A stretch of 64,000 nucleotides of DNA, from contig CP012821.1 of NCBI GenBank assembly GCA_001936135.1, positions 124,001-188,000 of the forward strand. Reading direction: 5' to 3'. The DNA comes from Saccharomycopsis fibuligera x Saccharomycopsis cf. fibuligera (Eukaryota; Ascomycota; Saccharomycetes; Ascoideales; Saccharomycopsidaceae). Made by a program: the position numbers and the translations under genes. Of this stretch, positions 55,880-64,000 are shown one piece after another (positions within the stretch are counted from its first letter, which is position 1; each line of letters begins with the position of its first letter). A model generated the notes under the pieces. That model was not told the DNA's origin, searched no databases, and worked only from the letters and a program-made list of their open reading frames with translations.

Positions 55880-58096
55880 TCAGATTTTTGCATAAACACC
55901 CTGGACCGAATTAGCCCAACTTCCAATGTTGCTGCGCACTGCTACCAAAGCATACTGGCTTCCACGTCCGTGGCCCGGATCCGTTTCTGGTGGGCCTAGT
56001 TCAGCCTGCCCGCCGCCATTGGCATTGCCGAACCACTGACTTTGTCTTAAATTGGTAACGATTTGCACCGCGTCAATCCATGAGCCACACTTGACGTTAA
56101 ACTTGACAAGCTTTTCGTCCGCAGCAGTGTTGAACGAGAAGTCAGTATAGTGCGGCTTTACGTTGCCGAGAGTGGCCTCTTTTGTCGGGCCATTGCTGCT
56201 GGCACGGTTGTCACGGAAGTCCAAAAACGACTGGGTTGATGGGCGTGACGACCGCGAAGCTTGCGAGAGAATGTCATTTTTGAGTTTTCTGAAGAGACGC
56301 CTGCCGTTTCCGTGAGATCTCTCGACATGTTCTGCGTTTGGGGCCGGCGCTGGTTGTGCAGCAGCAGCAGCAGCCTGTGGAACACGCTCCTTGTAGTAGA
56401 CGGTCAACCCGTCGAGGGCCAAGCCGTGGTACACTCTTATCTTAGTTATACTGCGTGGGTCAAAGCTCACAATGCCGGTATCATTGCCATTCCTTTCTCC
56501 TAGTAGCCTGGTTTTGAAACCTTGCAACTTGCCGATTCCCGGCACACTGACTTGGACCGTTTCAAGCAACTCAGCAAAGTCGTCAATGCTGCACTGCTTC
56601 AAGCCAACGGCGAGAATATCCAACCTGACTTTCTTGTTGCGATACTCGGGGGCAAGAATTGCCTGAATGTCATCGTACCCCAAAACTAGCCTTCTCTTGG
56701 GGCCGGGGCCACGGTTGCTGAGTCTAGGCAAGTACTCCAAGTGAGCTCTGCACTGGCCGTCAACATGCACTTCCACTAGGTACACTCCGGTACCCGAGGT
56801 GACTAGCACTTGCTTATCCGACAAAACTGCGTAGCTCGGATCGTTGCCGTTTTCCCAGGCATCTTTCGGAATGGTATCGTCCTGGCAGTCAATAGGCATT
56901 CTGAACGCCGGATGGTACAAGAACCTCATGGTGTCCAACCGGTGCCATCCGCACTCGTCTTTTGGCAAAACAGGAGCATAGCCTGGCTTGCCAGTTCTGG
57001 TGGCGGGGAACTCCCTGGACATGAAGCTGCGGTTCAAAGTGACATAGTCTCTCAACATGACGCCGTGAGGCTGGTGGGGACAGCCTAGGGCATGGCCGCA
57101 CTCGTGCAAAAACGCACCAAGAGAAACATTGCAAGCCTCCCAAGCCGAACCACACTCGTTGCAGTCGTTGACCACCACGCTGGTGTCTGTGGCGGTACAA
57201 TCGCTGAAGGCCGGATAGAGTTCCTCGTAGCAATTGGGCCACGCCCAAAGGCCATGAGAGCCAAAGATGGCAAGGCGCAAATCGTTGATAGAGCCACCAA
57301 GAGCCGCGTGGCCGGTGAGCAAGTTCTGCTGCTTATCCCAGTGGGCGTCGAGGTAGATACAGGCAGCAGTGCTGTTCCTGGCCGCTATGCCGTATCTCTT
57401 CACCGCATCACCGGCCCATCCGAAAAGCGCGCCAGTGTTGTTTCCTTTGGAGTTCTGCTGCGCCACGTTGGGATCCCGGATTTCGGCCACGGTCTTGTCA
57501 ACAGTGACGACGTGGACCTTGACGGTGCTACGCAATACGCGGCCGTTTTCCTGCCTGGATATGGTGTCGTTGGTGACCTCTTCTTCAAATCTAAAGCAGC
57601 GGTTGCCCATGCCGTTGCGGGACATTTGCTCGGCCGTAAATGCCTGCATGAGTCTGGCGGCAAACCTGAGCTTTCTGACAGCGGTCTGGATGTTGTTTCC
57701 TTCAAAGTCGCGTTTGTACTGGGGGCTGTCAAAGCTCCCCGGCGAGTCCTTGGCCACTAGTAGGCACAAGTGCACCGGTGGGTTTTGGAGCTGCGGGGCA
57801 TAGTTGAGGGAGTACCTGAGCTGGATTGGTGGGTAAGCAGGATTGCGGTCGTACAGCGGCTGGCCGTTGCGAAACGTGCCTGCGTACTGGGTGAAAGTGA
57901 GGTTGTTCTTTCCCTGCTGCAAGTGGACCAAGAGCTTGAAGACGCCGCCGTTTACCTCAAAACTCTGGGGCGGGAAACAGTTGTCGTGGTGGAGTACCTG
58001 AATGATGCCCTGCGGCTGGGAGGAGTAGCCGTGGACGAGAGCGTCGGGAATAAAGAGAGTGCTGTCTGGAGGATGGTTAACGATAGTGAGGGGCAT
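55880..58096 (-). CDS. Putative zinc metalloprotease with jacalin-like domain, YIL108W-like
   Basis: 738 residues from the ATG at 58096. The N-terminal beta-rich region (ALVHGYSSQPQGIIQV, FEVNGGVFKLLVHLQQGKN) precedes the peptidase domain. The zinc site HECGHALGCPH at 331-341 has the metzincin pattern HExxHxxGxxH with the active-site Glu. It matches the fungal 'putative peptidase family' typified by S. cerevisiae YIL108W. The C-terminus (about 595-738) is a jacalin-like lectin fold with CGSWIDAVQIVTNL and SIGSW-like ending GSWANSVQGVYAKI. There is no signal peptide, so it is probably cytosolic; substrate is unknown. Upstream in-frame codons (His/Arg repeats) lie inside the duplicated promoter block and are unlikely to be coding. 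Confidence 0.9.
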   Translation of the reverse strand: MPLTIVNHPPDSTLFIPDALVHGYSSQPQGIIQVLHHDNCFPPQSFEVNGGVFKLLVHLQQGKNNLTFTQYAGTFRNGQPLYDRNPAYPPIQLRYSLNYAPQLQNPPVHLCLLVAKDSPGSFDSPQYKRDFEGNNIQTAVRKLRFAARLMQAFTAEQMSRNGMGNRCFRFEEEVTNDTISRQENGRVLRSTVKVHVVTVDKTVAEIRDPNVAQQNSKGNNTGALFGWAGDAVKRYGIAARNSTAACIYLDAHWDKQQNLLTGHAALGGSINDLRLAIFGSHGLWAWPNCYEELYPAFSDCTATDTSVVVNDCNECGSAWEACNVSLGAFLHECGHALGCPHQPHGVMLRDYVTLNRSFMSREFPATRTGKPGYAPVLPKDECGWHRLDTMRFLYHPAFRMPIDCQDDTIPKDAWENGNDPSYAVLSDKQVLVTSGTGVYLVEVHVDGQCRAHLEYLPRLSNRGPGPKRRLVLGYDDIQAILAPEYRNKKVRLDILAVGLKQCSIDDFAELLETVQVSVPGIGKLQGFKTRLLGERNGNDTGIVSFDPRSITKIRVYHGLALDGLTVYYKERVPQAAAAAAQPAPAPNAEHVERSHGNGRRLFRKLKNDILSQASRSSRPSTQSFLDFRDNRASSNGPTKEATLGNVKPHYTDFSFNTAADEKLVKFNVKCGSWIDAVQIVTNLRQSQWFGNANGGGQAELGPPETDPGHGRGSQYALVAVRSNIGSWANSVQGVYAKI

Positions 58097-58322
58097 CTTG
58101 CGGTGACGGTGACGGTGGCGACGAGAAGCGAATGAAGGAGCTCTGTTCAAGAAGGACGACGAGGATGGCGAGGAGGACGAGTTGATGTTGATGTTGATGT
58201 TGACGTTAAAGGCGAAGTGTCTCCCCTGGTACTAATGTGCCCTAATTAGTTGTCCTTAGCAACAGCCTGTTTGACAGGTCACGTGTGCGCCTCGCTGTGC
58301 TATAAAGAGCAGAGCACTTGCT
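58086..58322. repeat. Duplicated promoter block, left copy
   Basis: Begins GTGAGGGGCATCTTGCGG (overlapping the metalloprotease start codon) and runs through GACGAGTTGATGTTGATG, GTACTAATGTGC, TTTGACAGGTCACGTG and TATAAAGAGCAGAGCACTTG. The same order of blocks recurs at 62173-62351, with about 55 bp missing there and point differences throughout. Confidence 0.9.
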
Positions 58323-58376
58323 AGAGATTATTGTTTTATATTTAACTTAAAAGGCAGAGTGACTCCTGGAGAATAA

Positions 58377-59713
58377 TTAAGTTATACAGCTTCTTTAATA
58401 CGGTATTTTAACTATAATCCACCAGTAAGAGCTTCTTTTGCATGTTCTATGCTTAAACAGGCTTTGATGTCTTATGGTAGAAACATAAATGGTGCTAAAA
58501 TAGTACTTAAAGGAGATCTAGGACATGATTTATATGTGGCCATAATGTTGTGGAAAGGTTTTAATGTAGAAGATAGTGTCATAACTGGCGAAAGTGCAGC
58601 TAAGTTACACAAATACAAGAGAGTTTATATTTATAGAGAGTCTGAAAATAAGGTAGTAGATATATTTGTTAAAAAAGGAAACTTTGTTTTCGAAGGATCA
58701 TTATTGTACAAAACTTTTAATCCAAAAGAAGTAAGAACTATAGAAAATATATGCCCTAAACAAGATTGTTATATTACAAAATCTAAAAATGAACCAGGGT
58801 TCTTTAGATTGAAATTAGAGCAAATTAAGAATCTGGAAGTAGGCGACAAAATGACTAGTAGACACAGTCAGAAAGGAGTAGTGTCCGTGATACTAAAAGA
58901 TAGTGAAATGCCTAGGACTGAAGATAGAATTATAGAATTAGTTAATCCTCATGCTTTTCCTTGTAGAATGCCAATGGGCCAGTTGAAGGAAAGGGGCTTT
59001 TGCTAGCTTTAGGAGCTGATAAAACATCACAAGAGATATGGAAACTCGATTAAGTCAAGTTTTTAAGTGTGCCAAAACTGGAAAATTATTTCTTAAATGT
59101 TGTAAAGCCGAGATTAGAATGCATAAGTACTTTGTTATATGCTTATATTACATAAGAGCAACAGGATACGATATAGTAATGAAAAATAATAAATACTCCA
59201 TAATAAAGATAAGCTTAGATGATCTTGAGAAAACTGATAACATCAACTTTGGTTCTAATGATCCCTCTTAATTAAGGATATACAGAAGAGTATTAACATT
59301 ACCATTATGTTTAAGCTCTGTATATTTTGATAAATTGTATGCTGGTTCTAAACTACAAAAAAAAAAAAAAAAAAAAGGATAGATAAAGAAGTAAGAAATT
59401 TACTAATGAGTAAAAATGGAACATACCACAAATTTTTTGAGGGACACAGATCAAATCACTGTTTAAGATCAGTTATAACTCCAGACCCTACATTACCCCT
59501 TGGCACTATAAAAATACCTATAGGTACTAACATTGGTACAGACTACTGTCTATTAAACTAAATAGGAATCTCTTAGCTTTAATGAAGATAAAGTATAAAT
59601 TAGAAAAGACTATATCTATCAATCCATTACTGTGTAAGTCTTTTAATACAGATTTTGATGAAGATGAAATGTGCCTATTTGGTATTAAAGGTATAACCGT
59701 GATAAAACAGGTT
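58377..59713 (+). pseudogene. RNA polymerase (beta/beta-prime fusion) of a linear plasmid, broken
   Basis: First open stretch 58377-59006 without an ATG at its start: NPPVRASFACSMLKQAL corresponds to the NQSPRNTYQ-x2-MGKQA block of beta subunits, then GFNVEDSVI (YNQEDSIII block) and VGDKMTSRHSQKGVVS (GDK-x3-RHGQKGV block) with NPHAFPCRMPMGQL. It ends in a stop and the reading continues after a shift in 59038-59271 (beta C-terminal block, KCAKTGKLFLKCC). Beta-prime pieces follow: HRSNHCLRSVITPDPTLP near 59450-59500, and FNTDFDEDEM near 59650, the altered NADFDGD metal motif that keeps its three Asp. Order beta then beta-prime on one strand matches the fused plasmid polymerase. It lacks both ends. 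Confidence 0.85.
59353..59372. repeat. Poly-A tract within the plasmid-derived polymerase remnant
   Basis: About twenty consecutive A interrupt the coding continuity between the beta and beta-prime parts. Expansion or slippage here would by itself shift the frame. Confidence 0.85.
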
Positions 59714-60055
59714 TTAAGATCTAATCCTTACAAAGTCGTAGTTTCCTCCATTATGGGCTATTAACTCTATATCTTTTATCTTTAATATCTTTGCAGTTTT
59801 AGTTATAGAGTTTATCATCTGACTTACACACTCTCTTCCTTCAAATTCTAAGATATTTCCTATTTCGTCATTATAAATAAAGCACGCACATGCTAAATAT
59901 GGTATATTAGTTTGATCTTTTTCTTCTTTTCGATCGAAATGACATTCTATGACAAAATATACAGTTATTTTTTTTCCATGAATTTCTAGTGGATCATAAC
60001 TTGTTTTTGTAATATCAAATCTTGGTTTCCTACATGTCCATGAAACTCTAGTACT
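59714..60055 (-). pseudogene. Protein-primed family B DNA polymerase, exonuclease-domain fragment
   Basis: An open stretch of 113 codons on the minus strand without an initiating ATG at its head. It contains VYFVIECHFDR, equivalent to the ExoI motif (usually D-I-E, here V-I-E), then NIPYLACACFIYND, EFEGRECVSQMINSI and IELIAHNGGNYDFVRI. The last is a clean ExoII motif (H-N-x3-YD) of protein-primed polymerases. It ends at a stop that abuts the RNA polymerase remnant running the other way. It belongs to the same minus-strand gene as the 60251-61018 fragment. Confidence 0.8.
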
Positions 60056-60250
60056 TTATACTTGGATCCAAATATTGAAGTATTCTGTTGATAGGGCTTT
60101 TGCTACTTAATCTAAGATCAGTATATGTTTTAACTGAGTTTAGGTCAGAGATATAGGATCAGGGCTTAATATAAATACTTTGTTGTCGAAATTTTGACAA
60201 AATTCCTTTATAGTTGAACATTATACTCCTGGTTGTAGAAAGTTAGAACA
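60056..60250 (-). pseudogene. Frameshifted linker part of the DNA polymerase remnant
   Basis: Translated pieces in different frames (EFCQNFDNKVFILSPDPIS; then DLRLSSKSPINRILQYLDPS) look like continuous polymerase sequence broken by at least two frameshifts and several stops. They connect the upstream fragment to the exonuclease fragment. Confidence 0.55.
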
Positions 60251-61018
60251 TTAAGCTATACATTCAATTTCTTCTGTATCTTCATTAGCAGTAAAGATGT
60301 CGAAGGATTCACATTTTATGATCTCTGGTAGTTCCATCCTCCAGTTATTCGACGACTTTGGACTTGGATAGTAGTAAGAGTTGAAATGGAATGTCAAATT
60401 ACTTTGTTTATCAGTGGAAAATATGTCTTCATAACCATCGGCTACTTCTCTTGCCTTTTCTACTAGATCATCTAATTCATTATATAATAGATCTATAGAT
60501 TCTTCGAATCTTTCCATACTTACATATATTGCTCTAGTAGAAATAACTGATCTACCATTACAGTGTTGTTTGAAGTAAGGGTAATGTCGTGCAGGTTTTT
60601 CTATTTCTTTAAAACTTTCAGCATCATCTATTGCTTCCTTAATTCTCTTTTTCATGTTGAGAACTGCTTGTTTAGGAAAACTTGTAATTTTATTTTCCAA
60701 TAGTAATTCCGGATGTTCTAATACTAAGGAGTTTTCTTGAAAACCTAAACTTATAGTGTCGAACTTCTTATAAGCAGGTGAATAACCAATTGTTTCATGT
60801 TTTACTTCTTCAAAATCCCTTAACATCTTAAGAGCATTTTCTCCAGCTATCCTCATGTTTCTATCAAAACGTTCTCTGTTCATCTGCTTCCACTCATTGT
60901 GTAGATTATTTCTTCTTTCCTTTATTGAAGTCTCTTTAGCAATTTCAGGAAATGAGTCAACGAGGTCTTGTCCTAATTCCTCTTTAAGTTGAGAAATAGC
61001 TAATTTAAGAGGTGTCGA
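60251..61018 (-). pseudogene. N-terminal (terminal-protein-like) part of the linear-plasmid DNA polymerase
   Basis: Open for about 255 codons on the minus strand, with the first ATG at 60883; the open frame begins earlier at 61018 without ATG (TPLKLAISQLKEELGQDLV). The sequence is Glu/Lys-rich and helical (MNRERFDRNMRIAGENALKM, RIKEAIDDAESFKEIEKPAR). It lies immediately upstream of the exonuclease-domain fragment on the same strand. In pGKL-type plasmids the DNA polymerase carries an N-terminal terminal-protein domain, so position makes that the best guess; the sequence itself has no motif I can name. Confidence 0.55.
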
Positions 61019-61086
61019 TCAGTTATATAGAATTCAAAACTAGAGTGCAGCCTGTTGATGGTTCTGATAACTCAAGACAAGGATAA

Positions 61087-61305
61087 AGTATTGAAAGAAG
61101 TTTTTATAATCATGGAGGAACTCAAGCGTCCTATCAATATCATGTTCCATATTTATTAAGTTATGATCTTGGAGATAAAAATATGTTAGATTATTCAGTT
61201 TATACAGTTAGTATAGTCGGATATGGAAAATGCACATGTGTTTTCATGTATCTACCATCTGGAAGTAGAATATTTGAAAATGCACCATTAGCCGAAAGAA
61301 GATGA
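61087..61305 (+). pseudogene. Unidentified reading-frame fragment in the plasmid-derived insert
   Basis: 72 codons between stops, no ATG at the head: SIERSFYNHGGTQASYQYH, then VPYLLSYDLGDKNMLDYS and a segment ending ENAPLAERR. Composition is protein-like. The same frame is open on the other side of a single stop (61024-61086), suggesting one lost gene. I do not recognise the family. Confidence 0.4.
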
Positions 61306-61435
61306 TATGAGGATTACTAAATCAACAGAAAATGATTTACCCAGAAGAAGTAAAGTTTGATAAAGACAAAATATTGAATGTACATATCAACGCCTATTTT
61401 GGTGAAACAAAAAATTCAAATATGAGATAAATTAA

Positions 61436-61936
61436 TTAACTTTAGATAACTTGATAAAGATTTATGGAGACTTAGATGGAAACATGTCTATTAAATATAT
61501 AAGTAGAAGAGTAAACTTAGATTTAGAAAGTAATAGAGAAATTGATGAAAAGAATATAATAGAAGATATAAGAAGATGTAAAAAGGCAGAAAATGAAGAA
61601 AGATGGAAGAATCTAGTAGAATGTAAACTATTTACAGATTTCAACCCAGAAGCTTTTGTAAATGTTAAAACGTACTTAAAATATATAAGTATACCACATA
61701 ATGAGGATTGTATAGACTTTGTAAACGAACATCAGAAATGGAGTATTATATATTCATTAACAAATTCTAATAAATTTATAAGACAATATATAGAAAAATT
61801 AGGATATGTAGAAACAAACATTATACAAGCTTGTTGTGAAACATGTGATGCTAAAAATATAAAGATGTTAAAAAGAAAAATAAATCAAGAAGATGTAAAG
61901 GTCTACCAGTTAATAGATATAAAAAATAATAAATAA
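61436..61936 (+). pseudogene. Unidentified plasmid-type ORF fragment
   Basis: 166 open codons, first ATG well inside (GNMSIKYISRR). Lys/Asn/Ile-rich and AT-biased. It contains ENEERWKNLVECKLFTDFNP, AFVNVKTYLKYISIP and a CCETCDAKNIKML segment near the end. The preceding DNA shows protein-like pieces in other frames (IYPEEVKFDKDKILNVHINA), so the original gene was longer and has been shifted. It could derive from any of the smaller plasmid genes; no function can be assigned. Confidence 0.4.
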
Positions 61937-62172
61937 ACAGAAATGGAGTTAATAGAAGACATAAAATTTGATGAATACGAAATGAAATTAGTGCTATGTT
62001 AACTTTAATAAGAAAGATCTGCATGACATTGAAATTGTCCATAGACTAGTCAATTTCAATTCTACCAGTGGTCGAAAGTTCAAAATTACATGGTAAAGCT
62101 AAAAGATTTTGAGGGGTATTACAAGTTTCCGGAATCAGTTCCAATTTTGGGCTAAGGGGTTTCCTATATGCT

Positions 62173-62351
62173 GTGAGGGGCATCTTGCGGTGACGGTGGT
62201 GACGAAACAACGAGGACGAGTTGATGTTGATGTTGAAGGAGGAGTGCCTCCTACGGTACTAATATGCTCTAATTAGTGGTTCTTAGCAACAACCGTGTTT
62301 GACAGGTCACGTGAGATGCATCGCTGTACTATAAAGAGCAGAGCACTTGCT
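62173..62351. repeat. Duplicated promoter block, right copy (PFK26 promoter)
   Basis: Direct copy of 58086-58322: GTGAGGGGCATCTTGCGG, GACGAGTTGATGTTGATG, CAGGTCACGTGA, then TATAAAGAGCAGAGCACTTG. It includes the former first codons of the metalloprotease gene, now detached. The TATAAA (62331-62336) lies 145 bp before the PFK26 ATG, and the CACGTG (62308-62313) is upstream of it. Confidence 0.9.
62308..62313. promoter_or_regulatory. CACGTG E-box upstream of PFK26
   Basis: GTCACGTG is conserved between this block and its left copy (58280-58285), although the flanks differ. In CTG-clade yeasts glycolytic genes are controlled by the bHLH factor Tye7, which binds such E-boxes; Cbf1 is an alternative. 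Confidence 0.45.
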
Positions 62352-62480
62352 CCAGCAACTGTCATCATTATTATCATCATCATCGCTATCAACAACAGCA
62401 AGAGCCACTTGTTCTTCTCGTTTCGCAGCCCTCTGTACCCGCGCAAGCGCCAGCACAGCACCTCCTCCAGGACTACTGCA

Positions 62481-62975
62481 ATGCCTGAAAACATCCCCCG
62501 GTTGGCTCTCAACGACTCAGCCGTCGACAGCGCCGTTGTCTCCGACGGCCTGGCGTCTCCATCACATTCGCCTGGTCATCGCAACGACATCAGCGGGCCA
62601 GGCAACAGCGACGACCAGCCTGCTTTCCACTTTCCAGACTACAACCAGCCCTCTCTCCCCAAGTTCAACAAACGGCCTCTCAGCGACACTCCTTTTGTTC
62701 TGAACCACGCCCTGCCCGTGCTCCAGGCCCAAGACGCGCTGCCAAACACCGTGCCCCTGACGTTGCTCTCCGAGGAAGATGAGCTGTCTCGCTCGCTGAT
62801 GGAACCATCAGAAAGCCAGTTGCCTTCGAAGCAAGGTCTGGGCGGTGGAAACTACAGCGCTAGACAAGAAAAGCAGCTGCCAGGCAATGGCAGTCTGGAA
62901 ACCCAGACGAACACCGCCCAAACGACCCCGTTTCCTTCGTTGGAGGACCTGAAAAACGGCCAAAACACTAACACT

Positions 62976-63006
<31 letters not shown>

Positions 63007-64000
63007 AGTGTGGGGCTCACGCCCAGGTGCAACCGCCCATCTTGAGGTCGCTTCCTAAAAGACGCGCTACTACCCTCGACGTTCCTGGGCTCACAAAGTC
63101 CCGGATTTCTCCCGACGGAACCATTGCTCAGCTTGACATTGCCTCCAAGCTAGTGATTGTCATGGTCGGGTTGCCAGCCCGTGGCAAATCCTACATCACC
63201 AACAAGCTCGCTAGGTACTTGAACTGGTCGCAGCATGAGTGCAAGGTGTTCAATGTGGGGAATACAAGAAGAAAGACAGACAAGAAAAACATAGGCCCTG
63301 CGCTGGTACCGTTGCCCGATTTGCCCAGCAAGAATGGAAGTAGAGATACCAGCGGCGCCAACAGTGAAAGTGGTAGTTGCACCAATAGTAAAAACAGCAG
63401 TACCCTCAACTTTGCCGAGAGCGCACCCAACAACGATGACGAGAAGAAGAAGAAGAATGAAGATGGCAAGAGCCAAAACAGCGAGAAGGCTCGCCAGCAT
63501 AGTGCCAGCTTTTTCGCTCCCGATAATAAGGAATCGCTCAAAATGCGTGAGCAGTGGGCCATTGACACTTTGGACCAACTTCTTGATTATGTGCTTGAAG
63601 GCCCTGGTGCAGTTGGCATTTTCGACGCCACCAACACAACAAGATTACGCCGTCAGCGTATTGTTCAACGCATCAACCAGCGTTCCAATAACCAGCTTAA
63701 AATCCTATTTTTGGAAAGCACTTGCGACGACCCTAAGCTCATTGAGCAAAACATCAGGCTCAAGTTGAGTGGCCCTGACTACCGCCAAATTGACCCTGAG
63801 GTTGCCGTGAAGGACTTCACCGAACGGTTAAGAAATTACGAAAAAGTGTACGAACCCATTGGAGAATATGAAGAACAAAACGCAAACACTAATGGTCAAG
63901 GTAGTATTCAGTACGTTAAGATGATCAATGTCGGCAAGAAAATCATTACCTACAATATCCAAGGGTTCTTGGCAAGTCAAACTATTTACTTTTTGTTGAA
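62481..64000 (+). CDS. PFK26: 6-phosphofructo-2-kinase, Pfk26 type, 3' end outside the window
   Basis: The ATG at 62481 opens a frame that runs to the window end (506 codons). A disordered N-terminus contains KRPLSDTPF and, after an Asn run, RRATTLDVPGLTKSRISPDG, both shared with S. cerevisiae Pfk26. The kinase domain begins near residue 213: SKLVIVMVGLPARGKSYITNKL has the P-loop, then CKVFNVGNTRRK, a Ser/Asn/Lys-rich insertion (about 270-345), EQWAIDTLDQLLDYVLEG, GIFDATNTTRLRR, RLKLSGPDYR and NIQGFLASQTIYFLLN. It makes fructose-2,6-bisphosphate, the activator of glycolysis. CTG codons at 62700 and 62712 fall where S. cerevisiae Pfk26 has Ser. The phosphatase-like part would lie beyond the window. 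Confidence 0.96.

Larger units (their letters stand above)
58323..62172. mobile_element. Nuclear insertion of a cytoplasmic linear plasmid (virus-like element), decayed
   Basis: About 3.85 kb of markedly AT-rich DNA between two copies of a host promoter. Its content is unlike the rest of the window: fragments of a fused beta/beta-prime RNA polymerase, a protein-primed family B DNA polymerase and two unidentified reading-frame pieces, all interrupted by stops and frameshifts. RNA and DNA polymerases of this kind are encoded by pGKL2-type cytoplasmic linear plasmids of yeasts, and nuclear copies of such plasmids are known in several yeasts. No terminal inverted repeats were found, and the gene order is only partial. 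AT-richness (A/T third positions) is the plasmid signature. Confidence 0.85.

Noticed and set aside
58096-58150. His/Arg-rich N-terminal extension of the metalloprotease
   Set aside because: It is encoded by the GTGACG repeats of the duplicated promoter block, and the paralogue starts at the equivalent of 58096.
62347-63768. Alternative-frame ORFs over the PFK26 start and kinase domain
   Set aside because: The conserved kinase motifs lie in the frame opened by the ATG at 62481; the other frames have no family similarity.

Overview
This is a nuclear chromosome segment of a budding yeast (Saccharomycotina). It carries intron-containing genes with GTATGT-type donors and TACTAAC branch points, intron-containing tRNAs, a divergent H2A/H2B pair and single-copy orthologues of many S. 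cerevisiae genes. Several CTG codons fall where S. cerevisiae relatives have serine (PFK26, TEL1, YVH1). That points to the CTG-Ser clade (Candida/Lodderomyces/Debaryomyces group). Long Asn/Ser/Gln tracts and dense microsatellites fit this. Translations below that contain CTG should be read with Ser.

Layout. 1-3.3 kb: the tail of a VOA1/BIG1-type membrane protein, then a tRNA/LTR-like repeat cluster (tRNA-Val, tRNA-Ser with intron, tRNA-Pro with intron, two families of diverged repeats). 3.5-9.7 kb: a DHA1-type MFS transporter divergent from nucleoporin NUP170. 11-20 kb: ATG8 (intron), a WSC-type cell-wall stress sensor, an unrecognised Cys-rich low-complexity protein and a RING/SIM protein resembling SLX8, separated by microsatellite-rich DNA. 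20.5-34.1 kb: RPL23/uL14 (intron), PET112/GatB, MAP2 (intron), a CENP-B/pogo-derived DNA-binding protein, H2B and H2A, MRP21 and YVH1. 34.7-40.5 kb: an atypical tRNA-Lys, an AVT6-type vacuolar transporter and SCS2/VAP with two introns. 41.6-50.7 kb: TEL1 (ATM kinase) with a 28-nt first exon. 51.9-58.1 kb: an orphan ORF and a tandem pair of YIL108W-like proteins, one with an intact metzincin zinc site and one that has lost it. 62.5 kb to the end: PFK26, cut by the window edge.

The most unusual feature is 58.3-62.2 kb. About 3.85 kb of AT-rich DNA lies between two diverged direct copies of the metalloprotease/PFK26 promoter. It contains broken genes of a cytoplasmic linear plasmid (virus-like element): a frameshifted beta/beta-prime RNA polymerase on the plus strand, a protein-primed family B DNA polymerase on the minus strand with a damaged ExoI motif and an intact ExoII motif, and two unidentified fragments. 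It reads as a fossil capture of a pGKL-type plasmid in the nuclear chromosome, coupled to a promoter duplication.

Functional links: TEL1 phosphorylates the C-terminal SQ motif of H2A, and that motif is present in the H2A encoded here. CACGTG E-boxes lie upstream of RPL23, MRP21 and PFK26, and in the SCS2/TEL1 intergenic region. Introns were predicted by eye from donor, branch point, acceptor and reading frame, without transcript data.
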